NCBI GenBank assembly: GCA_030549495.1
Contig: JAUIRK010001036.1
Span: 883,920-947,919 of the forward strand
From: Nectonema munidae
Lineage: Eukaryota > Nematomorpha > Nectonematoida > Nectonematidae
Direction of reading: 5' to 3'
DNA: 64,000 bases
Positions 22,785 to 33,858 of the stretch are shown here, piece after piece; the first letter of the stretch is position 1, and the number at the start of each line of letters is the position of its first letter. Both the position numbers and the translations under genes were made by a program. The notes under the pieces are model-generated. The model was not told the DNA's origin. It saw nothing but the letters and a program-made list of their open reading frames with translations, and ran no database searches.

Positions 22785-23870
22785 GCTCTGGGAGTGTGGA
22801 AGAGAGCTTTTGTAGCCGGTGGTGCGCGCGTCTAACGAATCTGATCATCGTCATTCATTGATCAACGATTCCAAGCTTAAATCTCTTTCTTATCTTTTAT
22901 CGCGCCACGATCAACAGCAGCGAGAGTAGCATCATTTTTTGTTTTTATTAAGCAAAGTATATTATTATTTATCGATTGATAAATAAATCGCTTAGCATAG
23001 GAATGAAGAAGGATGAGTTTACTTCTCTGGCAGGAAAATAGGAAAGTTAGGTTAAGTCACATGAGAAAGCAGCAATCACACTTGAAAACAAAGTGCGCTT
23101 AGTTAGACGAACACAACACGACACACAATAAGCACAGCCTATGAGATGTCTCTCTCTCTTTTGAAGGGAGTGCAAAACAGTGGTCGTAGAAATGAGACTT
23201 TTTCTTTTCAGATTTCGTTGCATCCTAAGTTTTTAGCAGCCTGAGTCGGAGTTTTATTCACCTTTTTTAATGGAAATATGTTCAGATGCACGAAATATCT
23301 CAGCTTCACAGCATTATGAGAATGCGATAAATTTTCCTACTCCATTAAGTAGACTGGTTAACTCTACTCTCCTCTACTTGGTTCCATTATGTGTTTAGTT
23401 GGTTTAGAGGCAGTGGTCTCCAAACTTTTTGGAAGCATTGCCTCTTTATGCTCTCTTGGATCCCATCTCTATAATTTTTGTTGATACTACATTTATTGTA
23501 AAAGAATCACTTTAAATACTAAAATAGGTAATGTAGAACAATCCGTGCACACGATTAACAGGTAGAAAGAACTAGTTGACTTTTCAGCTAAATCCTCTTG
23601 AATGCACTTTCTTAGAGTTGAATCCACTTAAATCCTTCATTTTATCATGCTCTTTCGATTCTAAGACATGTTTTTTATTATTATAATTAGTTAGGTATAT
23701 TAATTAGTTTATTAGTTAATTATAATGACTAGTTAGAAGGAGGCTTCATCCACCGAAATGACGTGGCAAAAACTGATTTTACCAAAACTTCGTCAAAAAC
23801 TAAATAAAAATCTCTATATTCAACTCGTGCAAGAATAGTACCTTACAATATTTTTTTTAACAAGCAGGAT
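22785..23870. other. Upstream region of the GPCR gene
   Basis: Probable 5' region on the minus strand. A short GC-rich stretch continues to about 22850, then AT-rich sequence. At 23408 CAGTGGTCTCCAAACTTTTTGG looks like a hAT terminal repeat without an identified partner. No coding exon can be defended here. Confidence 0.4.
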
Positions 23871-23874
23871 TTTT

Positions 23875-24190
23875 TCACTTTTTAATAAAAAAATGATGCG
23901 CGTCTACAGTTGATGAGAAGAAGGATGCATGTGGTGAATGCCCTTGAAAAATATACTCCATGGGAGTGAGATAAACTCGAAGGTCTCCTCTTTCTACGGT
24001 ATCCAAGCGAATTTTAATTTTGTTGACTTGATTGTGGAAAAGAAGGGAATAATAATTTTGCCGTTTTTCTTCATGTAAGGAATTTTTAGGATCGTAACCG
24101 TAATACTTGGTAAGCAAATTGGTTCTCATCCGTCTTTCGCAGTTCTTCTCTCGGAAATGGTTCGGAAACCAAAGTTAAATTTTAAGATTA
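23875..24190 (-). CDS. Possible terminal exon of an unidentified gene
   Basis: A minus-strand frame from about 24182 to a TGA at 23875 reads WFPNHFREKNCERRMRTN, then LLTKYYGYDPKNSLHEEKR and RLDTVERGDLRVYLTPMEYI. Its composition is balanced and protein-like, unlike the low-complexity frames around it. The upstream stop just before WFPNH would require a splice acceptor. I do not recognise the protein. It could be the last exon of a host gene transcribed in the same direction as the receptor, or chance. Confidence 0.3.
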
Positions 24191-26640
24191 ATAAAACTAC
24201 AAAAACCCAATTTTGTGACTTTCAATATTCTCAAAAAGGAAAAGCAGATCATCAGAAGTGTATTGATTCATTGAGCTCTGAAAAAAATAATTCAGAGAAC
24301 CAATGGTTCAAAGCATTCTATAATACTCCATGATACTTAACTTTTTCTGAATTTTATTATTAAAACTGGATATCCTATCTTTTTGGTTTTTCATTGTACA
24401 CACACACACACCTTTTGGCTTTTCATATATTGTTTTCAAGGATCTGCTCGCACACCAGAATGTATAGTTTACTCCACCTCGTATTTTCGCAACTTAGGAT
24501 AAAAAAGTACTACCATATAAAAACTTGTGGTGTAAACTTAAGCTTAGTTATAAATCAAACTGCAAACTTCTATATAACATTCTGGCTTGGGACTGACATT
24601 AATGTTCTTATTATAGAAGTGTCTTATTAGAATGATAGAAAATTTGATACTTCACACTAAAATGTAAATGATAATGTGAGATGAGATAGCAAAAAAGGAC
24701 TCTAGAGGTGCAAACAAACTTTACCATAAATCATTTTCCTTATTTTTTCACTGAAGACAAATAGTATGAAACGTTTCATCACAGAAAAAAATAATATAAA
24801 AAATTAATAAGAGTTGTAGAAAAGAAACAACTAATTACATTTTAAATATTTTTTTAGTTTTTTAGCTTAAGCAAAAAGTTGCAAATAATAATAATTAAAA
24901 AATTTGTGAAGAATTCCTTAAGTTCGAACTAGCAAGTATGAAATTTTATTCAAAGACAAAAATTTAAATCCAATTGTGTTGTATTCTTGTTTATCTTGTT
25001 TATGCTTGTTATGGTGTGCTCCTCCGAAAGAATTGAGAGAGATCAATATTCACTACCTTTTTAAAAACTTGATCGTCAGCAGAAAGAATCAAAGAAAAAA
25101 GTCAGCATGTTCGTCACAAGCCTGATCTCTTTCATGAACAGGAAAGCGTAGCATGACGACACTTATTGCGCTGAACTCTTTTTACGATAGCTAATTACAT
25201 TCGTAATTAAAAGTTATTTCAAAATCAATAAACTTCTTCTTTGATCATTTTTTCTAATTATTGCCATCTCTATGCTCTTTGACAAAACACTAAACATGTG
25301 CATTTACATATATGTAAGTACTTGTGTGTGTGTGTGTGTGCGTGCCTAGAAACTAAAGAGAATACTTGTGTCTCATTTGTTTTTTTATTTAAGTTTTTTA
25401 TGAAAAATTTAAAATGACTTGCATTTTAAAAAAGTTGAAAAAATGTTCTTGAAAGTGGCAAATTTTATAATGTGTAAGAGAAGTTTCAAAGAATCGTTTT
25501 TTGTTTTTCCATTGAAAATTTATCGATTCAGTTTCAGTCTATTTAGCATAAAATAAAACAATTTATTTTTCTTCCTCACAATCTTAATTTTTAAAGTAAA
25601 TTTATTTAAATACCTGTAAGAAAATGGTATTATGAAAAAAACATTGTTAATTATAAAACTCCTTTTAAAAATAATTCCCAGATTTAAATTTATTATTCAA
25701 TTAAAAGCATAAATATAAATCAATTCTTCAAAATTTAAAAAAAGAACTCAACTATGAAAATTAAAAACAGGAAAAATAATAAAGTAAGCCATTTTGGTTA
25801 AGATAGTTTGCACGGTATTATAATCGTGTAGTTTGAATATTTAAAAATTTTCAATCGATCTAAATTTTTTGCATGAAAGTAAATTAATGGGCAATTCCGT
25901 CTAAATCAATTTATCTCAGTTCGGCCCAGTTAAAAACTTTGCAGGGCCATATGTGTCCCGCGGGCGTTAATTGCCCAACTATAAAAGTAAGATTGCTCTG
26001 TTTTCAATGCATATATACCTTGTATATTACACAAATCGTTTTCAATAAATTCGACTCAAAAAAGTGTGAGAATATAAAAAGTTTTTATAAAAATTAATTC
26101 ATTTTTTTCATTATTCAATTGATTTTCCTTTAATTAATTGTTGCTTCAGTTAAAAAAGGATAGATCATAATTGTATGCCTTTATTACTAGTATTTTACCT
26201 TTTAATAGTTTTATTTAAAAATATTTTGTGTAAACGTCCAAGTTTCAACCACTTTAAAATGACTTGTGCATACCAAAGTATTCACAAGCCAATTATTATA
26301 AACTTTTATCATTTTTTGAATAGAACTATTGTGATAAATGTAAAAATTTTAAAAATGAAACTTCTACACCATGATGCTGCGAAGTAGGACATTTTAGCAG
26401 GTAAACTATTCAAAGTAAATTATTTCATGCATTTTCTTCTACAAACTTTTTCACAGTTGCGACTTTGTCAAGTTTGGGGCGCTGTTGGGTGTGAGAGGAG
26501 CAACAGTTAAAGATATAGAATAAAAATAATGATTTTTGACGCAAAATCTAAGAGAAAGAGATTTGATTAAGACAGGGAAGAAATTAGCAGTAAGGGAATG
26601 GATTAAAAAAAGTTTTCATTGAAAAATATTTTTATATTTA
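24191..26640. other. AT-rich region with microsatellites and one small foldback
   Basis: (AC)n at about 24395-24412 and (TG)n at about 25325-25342. A 90-bp GC-rich foldback at 25888-25977 is listed separately. No gene recognised. Confidence 0.5.
25888..25977. repeat. Small foldback/MITE-like sequence
   Basis: TGGGCAATT at the left is inverted as AATTGCCCA at the right. The interior contains GGCCATATGTGTCCCGCGGGC, GC-rich like the ends of many hAT elements. Only 90 bp; probably a solo or deleted element. Confidence 0.35.
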
Positions 26641-26653
26641 GTATTATATCAAT

Positions 26654-26897
26654 GGTCTGGCAAGACCACGGGAGACAACAAAAAGTAACAACGAAATGTA
26701 TAGAAAGTATATGTAACTTACAAGGGGGACAAATCATAAAAATGATGTTGCCTCCTCTTTCCCTCTTGGATGGGCTTACCCCTGTCCTTTTGTCGAAAAA
26801 ACGAAGAAGTTGGAGTCGCCACTTGGAGAAATATTTAGGTGCGACATGGATGACGAGCCCATTTGCTTTCTAGCAATAATTTTTAGGCTTGCCAGAC
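26654..26897. repeat. Inverted-ended repeat of the TCTGGCAAG family
   Basis: GGTCTGGCAAGACCACGGG at 26654 is matched by CTTGCCAGAC at 26888-26897 in inverted orientation. The same GTCTGGCAAGACC motif recurs in the tandem units at 28130-28231. Likely a short non-autonomous DNA element; no target duplication is obvious. Confidence 0.35.
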
Positions 26898-26899
26898 AT

Positions 26900-28129
26900 A
26901 CTATGTATTTAAATATATGTTTTTGAATTTTTAAGATAATCTCGAGAAAATAAACTTCCTATAAAAATTTGTTAATGGAATTTTGCATAGGATTTTATTT
27001 GAATGCCTGGGCCAACAAACTTAAAAGTTTGACTTTTTGAAAAAATATTTTAAGCATGACAATATCTAAACGTAACCCTAAGCACCAAAAATCTCCTATT
27101 CTTATTTTGAAATGAAATTATCTATCCCTAACCATAAGCCTTAATAATCTCATTCTTTTTGAAAGTATTAAAAATGAGTTTATTGAACCCTAACCTTAAA
27201 AACTATTTTGCAAAAATGTTTCAAAAATGACTATCTCTTAATCTCAATACCGATATATTTAGAAGTTGTATTTAGAATAATATAGCATACTATTTTTCTT
27301 TTTTAACATTCGTTATAGTAATACTAGGACATAAAGATCATTGAAAAGTGCTTTTCTATTCAAGTATGTGGTAGCAATATTTATTGAAATGAATATTCAA
27401 AAACACAATGCCTTTCCCAAAAATGTTGTCTCCCCATTTATATTATCTCAGATCAAACAGGAGGCAAACTTTTTTATGAATATGTATCAATTTAAATAAA
27501 CTCTAAAATCTATCTAAAGTAAAATTGAATGAATATTCAGAATTACGATAAAATTTACACCGTTGTCTCCCCATTTATTATATCAAATCATACATTGACG
27601 AAATTTTATACAAAATCGTTATAATACTTGATTATAGGGGAGCAAATTAAGTTATTGAATGTTGTCATACTTTTGAGGGTGCAGAAGATATACTAGATAA
27701 AAGTATAAGAATTTATTGCATTTCTTCTTTCTTTTGTGAGATTTGGAGATTATTTATTTAAAAGTGAACAAAGCAAGATAAGTTGTTGTCACATGATTGA
27801 ATAATACTAATTAAAAGAAGATTGATTTAATGAGTATAAACAGTTTGATCGTGTATTTAAGATATAACATTTGATTTGGATGCAGGAAGACCTCAATGCC
27901 GGAAAATCGATTGTTGTGAACTTCAGTGTTGGCTTGGAAAGTAAGCATTGGAGTGGAATAAGAAGAGTCGAAAGGGTGTGAACAATTGATAGCGTATCCT
28001 TGCCAGTTGATAGGGATTGTGGTGGATGAAAATAAGGAGGTTGACGCATATGTAAGAAAAATGAGAGGAAAATGTGATCAGACGGTGTTCGAAAGTATAT
28101 TTCAAGGTAGAAGGAAAATTAAAAGAGTT
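26900..28129. other. No gene recognised
   Basis: AT-rich. Scattered AACCCTAA-like words near 27070-27190 do not form an array. Overlapping minus-strand frames at 27807-28135 are serine/leucine/phenylalanine-rich with no recognised similarity. Confidence 0.45.
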
Positions 28130-28231
28130 TATCAAAGGTCTGGCAAAACTTTCGTGGAGACAATTTGCCAGACCTTATTATATCAAAAGTCTGGCAAGAC
28201 CTCCGCGGATACAACTTGCCACACTTTATTA
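28130..28231. repeat. Two 51-bp tandem units, each a hairpin
   Basis: Units 28130-28180 and 28181-28231 both read TATCAAA-GTCTGGCAA...TTGCCA-AC-TTATTA. GTCTGGCAA and TTGCCAGAC within unit 1 can pair around a short loop. The unit length is a multiple of three so frames stay open through it, but I see no evidence of translation. Confidence 0.6.
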
Positions 28232-28370
28232 TATATTTAAATATAAAAATCGTAAAATGTAATGTTGTTGAGAAATAGCATTTTTACTGTTTTTTAACGG
28301 AGATAATTTGTTATTAGGAGCTTGGCAAAGTTTTGAAGGCATTAAAATATGCCGTTATTGCTTTGCCATT

Positions 28371-28782
28371 AACTGTTTAACTTCTATTTATTTTGATAAA
28401 ATGATATAAAATTAAAGGAGCCATTTTGCATTGGATAAATAATAACTATTTAGTTTCTTAATAATGTATATAATGAATACATTACAAGTGTTTTTAAAAT
28501 GGAAGAAAATATTTTTATAAATGAAATTCCATATGTGCCTCCTCATTCATACATTAAATTGCGAAAAATTGCTCATTTATTATATAATAAAATGTGTCTT
28601 AACCGAAATGGAAGACACATATGGAATTTGATTTATAAAAATATTTTCTTCCATTTTAAAAACACTTGTAATGTATTCATTATATACATTATTAAGAAAT
28701 TAAATAGTTATTATTTATCCAATGCAAAATGGCTCCTTTAATTTTATATCATTTCATCAAAATAAATAGAAGTGAAACAGTT
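28371..28782. repeat. Long inverted repeat, two 167-bp arms and a 78-bp loop
   Basis: The left arm 28371-28537 and right arm 28616-28782 are near-perfect reverse complements (for example GGAGCCATTTTGCATTGGAT near 28417 and ATCCAATGCAAAATGGCTCC near 28718), with only scattered mismatches. The loop 28538-28615 is unique. Transcription either way would give a long double-stranded hairpin. Short frames inside both arms are by-products of the palindrome. No terminal duplication was found, so it may be a foldback element or an inverted duplication. Confidence 0.85.
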
Positions 28783-28789
28783 CAAAGAT

Positions 28790-29519
28790 TTATTACTGAT
28801 AAAAAAATAAAATACAATAAGTGGAAATGCTTCCAAAATTTATTTATACCGACAATGTGCGATAAAGTAAGCACACACCATATTAAATATTTAAAAGTTG
28901 TATCACCAACCATTTTCAAATAACACATAATAGTTCAATATTATAGTTCGACATATATATGTGATCATAAAGCAGCCTATTTATTTCTTTTTATGAAAGG
29001 CGGAGAAGTGTTTTATGTTAACGCAAGTAGATACCGCAATTCAGTGCCTGCGTTCTATCACATCTTTTCGTGAGTTATAGTTATCAAATTGGTAAACCTG
29101 TGTAATGCAAGTTTTCAACGTGCTTAAATGAGTTTTTATATTGCTTATAACTTTTGAATTATTCGACGATGCATCCTATCAAATTGATGCATATTCCATG
29201 GGCTTCATTACCATTGTAATTACAAATAAAATTGGATTTTTTTATATAATTTTGTATTTTTCTTCGTAATTAGCAAATGAGAGGTGTATATTTTTTATAT
29301 TTGCTGATTTTGAACTTTATTTTGGATTGTGCAAGTTCACTGAAAAAAATGATAAGAGAAAAAGATCAAAAGATGTGTTTTACTAAATTTTTCTCAATAA
29401 TTAACCTCATAAATTTATTTTCTTTTTTTCATTATAGACCACTCTCCTTCAAAAACCTAAATTTATTTATAGATTTTTAAAAAATAATTTTAATTTTCGC
29501 TTCTCACACGCGCCCACAC
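28790..29519. other. No feature recognised
   Basis: AT-rich sequence between the long inverted repeat and the CATAACCTGTACGG repeat family. Nothing supportable. Confidence 0.45.
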
Positions 29520-30480
29520 AAATATTGAAGAAAAATTTTTCTGTATGAAGTGTTAGGAAATTCTTCTTTATTATGTAATGAATATTCTCATAACATGTAC
29601 GGTTGAACGCGGATATACAACTTAATATTTATCTACAATCTTTACTACGATGGTTTCTATTCCATAGAAAGATTTTTTGAGAGTTTGATAAAATGACAAA
29701 ATTTCCAACTTTGACCGTAAAAAAAATATAAGTCATTCGATTCATTTGAAACAAATTCGATATTTGGAATCAGCGTATCCAACCCTATAAGAATAGGTTT
29801 TTAATTTTAATTTTCTAAATTTTTGATTTTTCAGGCCTTTCAAAGGGTCTCATAACCTGTACGGTTGAACGCGGGTAGACAACTTGAGTGTCATCTCCAA
29901 CCTGTATACTACGATGGTTTCTATTCCATGTACAAATGAATAGGGAGACAATGTTCAACTTTCTGTTCATATTTTGCTAGATGTAAGATTTGATATACCT
30001 CATTCGGGGAGACGATGTTACATAAGTTATTACCTATATTTTTGCAATTTTTTCAGGATATTAAATAATATATTTGTAAAATATTCAAAATAAAATTCTG
30101 TAATCAAAGAATCGAAAAATATTCTTTAAAAAAACAAAAAATATGAAATATTCTGTTCATATTTTGCTACCTCATACGATGTTACAAAAGTTATTACCTA
30201 TACTTTGCAATTTGCACGATTTTAAATAATATATTTGTCAAATAAATCAAAATAAAATTCTGTAATCAAAAAATGTTCAAATCAAAAAATAGTTATTCTT
30301 TTTAAATATATCGTTGGCTCCCGTTACTTTTAGATTAGAAAGATAAACCTAGTCTCTAATAATTTTTATCAAATCAGGCATATACGAAACTAAAAGTAAG
30401 GGGAGCCAATGATATATTTAAAAAGAATAAATATCTTTTGATTTGAACATTTTTCGATTTATCTTATTATTGTAATAGCA
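29520..30480 (+). repeat. CATAACCTGTACGG repeat family, copies 1 and 2
   Basis: Copy 1 (29520-29665) has the 5' part: TTGAAGAAAAATTTTTCTGT, then ATAACATGTACGGTTGAACG and ACTACGATGGTTTCTATTCC. Copy 2 (29851-30480) restarts at CATAACCTGTACGGTTGAAC and continues through CATTCGGGGAGACGATGTTA and TTCTGTAATCAAAGAATCG. It ends in a foldback: arms 30271-30333 and 30390-30453 share GTTCAAATCAAAAAAT and GGCTCCCGTTACTTTTAG in inverted form. The same sequence recurs at 39790-40500 and 63179-64000. No coding potential, no known class. Confidence 0.8.
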
Positions 30481-31560
30481 TTCGTTTTATTTATGACACA
30501 CAAAAAAACAATACAAGCTCTTATATAAATTATTTATTCCTGTTCAACAAGAACATCCTTTCATGAAGAAGTTAAAGGATTTTTTTTAAAGAAATGATAC
30601 TTTTGGATTGTAGATCTCATGGAACATTGTAAATTTAATCAAAAACGTTGAAGATTTACTCTTTACAATTTCCAGAGCGTTGAACACTCGCTTCGAGCTC
30701 CGAAATTCATTGACTCAACAGGAAAAGCACTGGCTTATGCATGCTGTTATGACTTGTTTGGGCCAATAGCGATTTTCAGACAAAGTTAGTTTCGTAACAA
30801 TTCTGATACTTCAGCTAAAAACAGTTGTGGAGAAATGCTTTTTGCGTCTTAGTCGAAAGAATCTTGGGAAAAACTTGTTATATATTCCTTGTCAACATCA
30901 TATATTAGAAATCTTGCTGCGTTTGAAGTTTCGCTGGGTTCATCATTGCAAGCCTAGAAATTTTATTATTTCGCGTTTTAGAAATAAGTGGATGTTTCAA
31001 ACATATGTAAATTAGAAGTGCTGTGTATCTTTGAATATGAGTCGAGATTTTTCCCATTGAATCCAAGCATGAAATGAAAGTCTCGACTTTGAGTCGTCAA
31101 ATCAGTCATCGTTAGAGAAAATACCTGGCACTAGAGGAAAAATATTTCGCGATATAAAACAAGTCGTTGTGAGTTGTATCTGTTATAATTGAATATAATT
31201 CCAAGAAAGTGATACATTCGTTCAAGATAAAATATCATTTCTAAATATTTTGTGTAGTAACAGCATTTATACTACTTTAAGGGCAGCCATTATAGAATCA
31301 CTAATTTTTTGTTTGGCAATAAAGTATAGTGAATCTTCACATCAGAATTGTTTTTTGTTTTATTCAATTGGGCTCGCTGCAAATAACGATCAAACCCGTT
31401 CTCAAAATTTGGTTGTGAAAAACTTTACTTTTTGGTTGGACATATATTGGAGTTAATTAAATTTGCTTTTGTCTTATAAAAATGATCGACTTGAATTGAA
31501 AGATAGATATTCTGTAATTAACAAAAAAGAAAAAGAAATTATAGTCAGAACTACTTACAT
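30481..31560. other. AT-rich region with a possible decayed coding fragment
   Basis: Plus-strand frames at 30827-31015 (KNLGKNLLYIPCQHHILEIL) and 31250-31456 look somewhat protein-like. The CQHHILEI motif recalls a large uncharacterised invertebrate family with ACRHHI.E. Similarity is too weak for a gene call. Confidence 0.25.
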
Positions 31561-31579
31561 TTACAAAACTTCAAAAAAC

Positions 31580-32130
31580 GCTTCATACTCATAAAAAAAA
31601 CTAGTGAATTTACTAACTCTAAAGATTAGAAACTAGTAAAAACATCTTTTACTAGTTTGTTAGTAATATACAGTACATGTGAGAATATCTGGTGTGACGT
31701 TTTGAGTAAATCTCATATACGATTTTTAAGAAAACATGAGATGATAATTTCACTTCACATACAACTTTGATAAGTATTAGTGGTATCCAAACCAATACTT
31801 ACTTTAATTATATAACGGGTTTAATACTTACCTCCTTCAAGTTTAATTACATGACTAAAATTTATTCCTTCTAGTTTTATTGTACACTCATAAAAAAAAC
31901 TAGTAATGGTTACTAGAAAATACAAGTAAATTTACTCTCCATAAAATCACTCATTAATTAGTATAATTTACTATTTTTTTCTAGTGATTTGGAAGTATTT
32001 TTACTATTAAGTTAGTGGTATTTACTTGACTCTTTCAAAGTTACTTTAAGTATTTTTACTAAAAAGTAGTTATATTTACTATATTTTTTGATCAATAAAT
32101 AGTGTTTTTACTACAAAATTAGTAACATTT
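31580..32130. repeat. Degenerate ACTAGTAA/TTACTAGT-rich repeat
   Basis: CACTCATAAAAAAAACTAGT occurs near 31584 and 31885, and TTTACTA, TACTAGT and AGTAAATTTAC words recur every 20-40 bp in both orientations to 32130. Probably an old MITE pair with internal short repeats. Confidence 0.4.
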
Positions 32131-32299
32131 AAAGAATATTACCATCCTGAAATGAAATTTAGTTATCTTTTATTAATTTATTGTATATAATTATTTTCAA
32201 AAATATTAAATAAATAAAAAACCAATCATATATATCCTCAAATAAACAAAAGCTTTGGTAGTATTTTATTAATAATAAGATAAAAAATTATAGAGAAAT

Positions 32300-33586
32300 T
32301 CAAAAATTTTTATTTATTAAAAAAGAAACATTCAAAATATTTTTATCAATATTTTCGAAGTCTTTCAAATTGTAGATAATTTTTTGAAAGAAGGTGAAGG
32401 TTTTTTTGAGTTGAGGAGGATAATTAAGATTGAAGCAGTAAAAGGAACAAAAACATCCATAAAACAGTTCGGCGAAGTTATTGGAATTGAAAATAAATAC
32501 GTCTTCTATTCTGAGAAAATACTTTTCTTTATCATCATCTGAAAAACACCAGATTTTTCTTCTTCGAAACACAAAACACTTTTAATATTTTCTCGGAACA
32601 TTGTGCTCATGCACAAAATAGCATAATATCTTTTATATCCTAAATAAAAAAAATAAATTGTTTTAATAACAAAAGATTTTAACATCGTATACTTTTTCGC
32701 AACTCCAAATTTTTCTTCATCTCAATTTCTCTTTCAAGCTTCACGTAGAATTCATCTTTTTCTTTTTTCAGGCAAAAAATTAAAATTGGGTCAACATATT
32801 TATCGAGTCTTGTAAAAAATGCACACTTCCATCTGAATTGTTCAGAACTTGGGGTTTTAATCTTTGAAACTCTAACAAAATCTATAATTTAAATAAAATA
32901 CATATATTAAACTAAATATATTTAAATTTTACCTGTGTGTAGGACTTCAAATAAGGATATTTGATCAAAATTTCAGATATTTTCATTTTATTTTCAATAA
33001 TTTCATTACGTCTAAATGGAACTGTAATGTTCATTTTAAGAGTTACAATTTCTTCATTTTTTTGTTCCATAATACTCCCGTTTTAGCCATTCAGTGTGAA
33101 CTTCTATTGAGAGCAAATCTTCTGAATGAGGTAATTCAGGTAAGTAATAGTCCAAGCCCCATTCACGAATAGACTTTGTTGTTTTCTCTTCAGATATCGA
33201 CACTGAACGCTTTCTACTTTTTACTTCTTTCAAATCTTTTTCGTTGCTCTTTCTTTCGTTGCCGAATTTTAATTTTAATTTCTCTCTCCAGTATGTCTTA
33301 AAATAAAAATGAATTTCAAAGTTAAATAACCATGAATTTTACTTTAAATGATTCTTCCGGGAGCAAACTTTCTTTATATAAGTATGGATAGCTTTTCAAA
33401 AAATTTTCAATAGTTCCTGTGTAGTTCTTAATCGTAGGATACCTAAAAGTAGGGTTTTCGTATAAAACAAATTATCAAACTTGCAATGCAAAAAAACAGT
33501 TTTTTAGGTTGAAAAAAAATTAGAACTTACATCCCACACGCTATATCTAGACTTCTACCACTATATGTAAGTAACAGTTTAATTAA
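32300..33586 (-). pseudogene. Remnant of a multi-exon gene of an uncharacterised (SAMD3-like) family
   Basis: Minus-strand exons can be read in order. Exon A ends LLLTYSGRSLDIACGM at donor 33529-33530; exon B (33442-33343) continues YPTIKNYTGTIENFLKSYPY in phase; a 46-bp intron (33297-33342) leads to exon C (33296-32933) with YWREKLKLKFGNERK, SIREWGLDYYLPELPHSED and, after a one-base shift in an A-run, MNITVPFRRNEIIENKM; then a roughly 50-bp intron and FRWKCAFFTRLDKYVDP; finally IWCFSDDDKEKYFLRIED and FYCFNLNYPPQLKKTFTFF to a stop at 32300. From memory this order matches fish and arthropod proteins annotated as SAMD3-like, of unknown function and often repetitive. Frame breaks make it a probable pseudogene. 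The family call is tentative; the exon structure is seen directly. Confidence 0.5.
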
Positions 33587-33858
33587 CTCTTTCATGCCGA
33601 TAGGTCAGTAATGCATAGTTCCTTCAAGTGCCGAAAAGTCCATTTAATTTGATTATCTGATATGCCGAAGCAAAAATATTTCGTTTTATTTAATGAAAGT
33701 GATATATCAAAGTTTACACACTACTAATAAACGAAATTTGGGTACAATAAAAAAAAATGTTTTTTCGTTTTTAAAAAAAATGCCGTACCATATATGGGAC
33801 GTTCGTACACCCCAAAAAATTCTGTAAAAGCAAAACACAATTTTATTAAAACATTTTT

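Noticed and set aside
22572-22835. 87-codon plus-strand frame over the receptor exon
   Set aside because: Opposite-strand shadow of the GC-rich GPCR exon 1; the minus strand has transmembrane helices and splice sites.
30827-31456. CQHHILEI motif recalling an uncharacterised invertebrate transposase-like family
   Set aside because: A single short motif with no supporting motifs in order; recorded only as a weak note.
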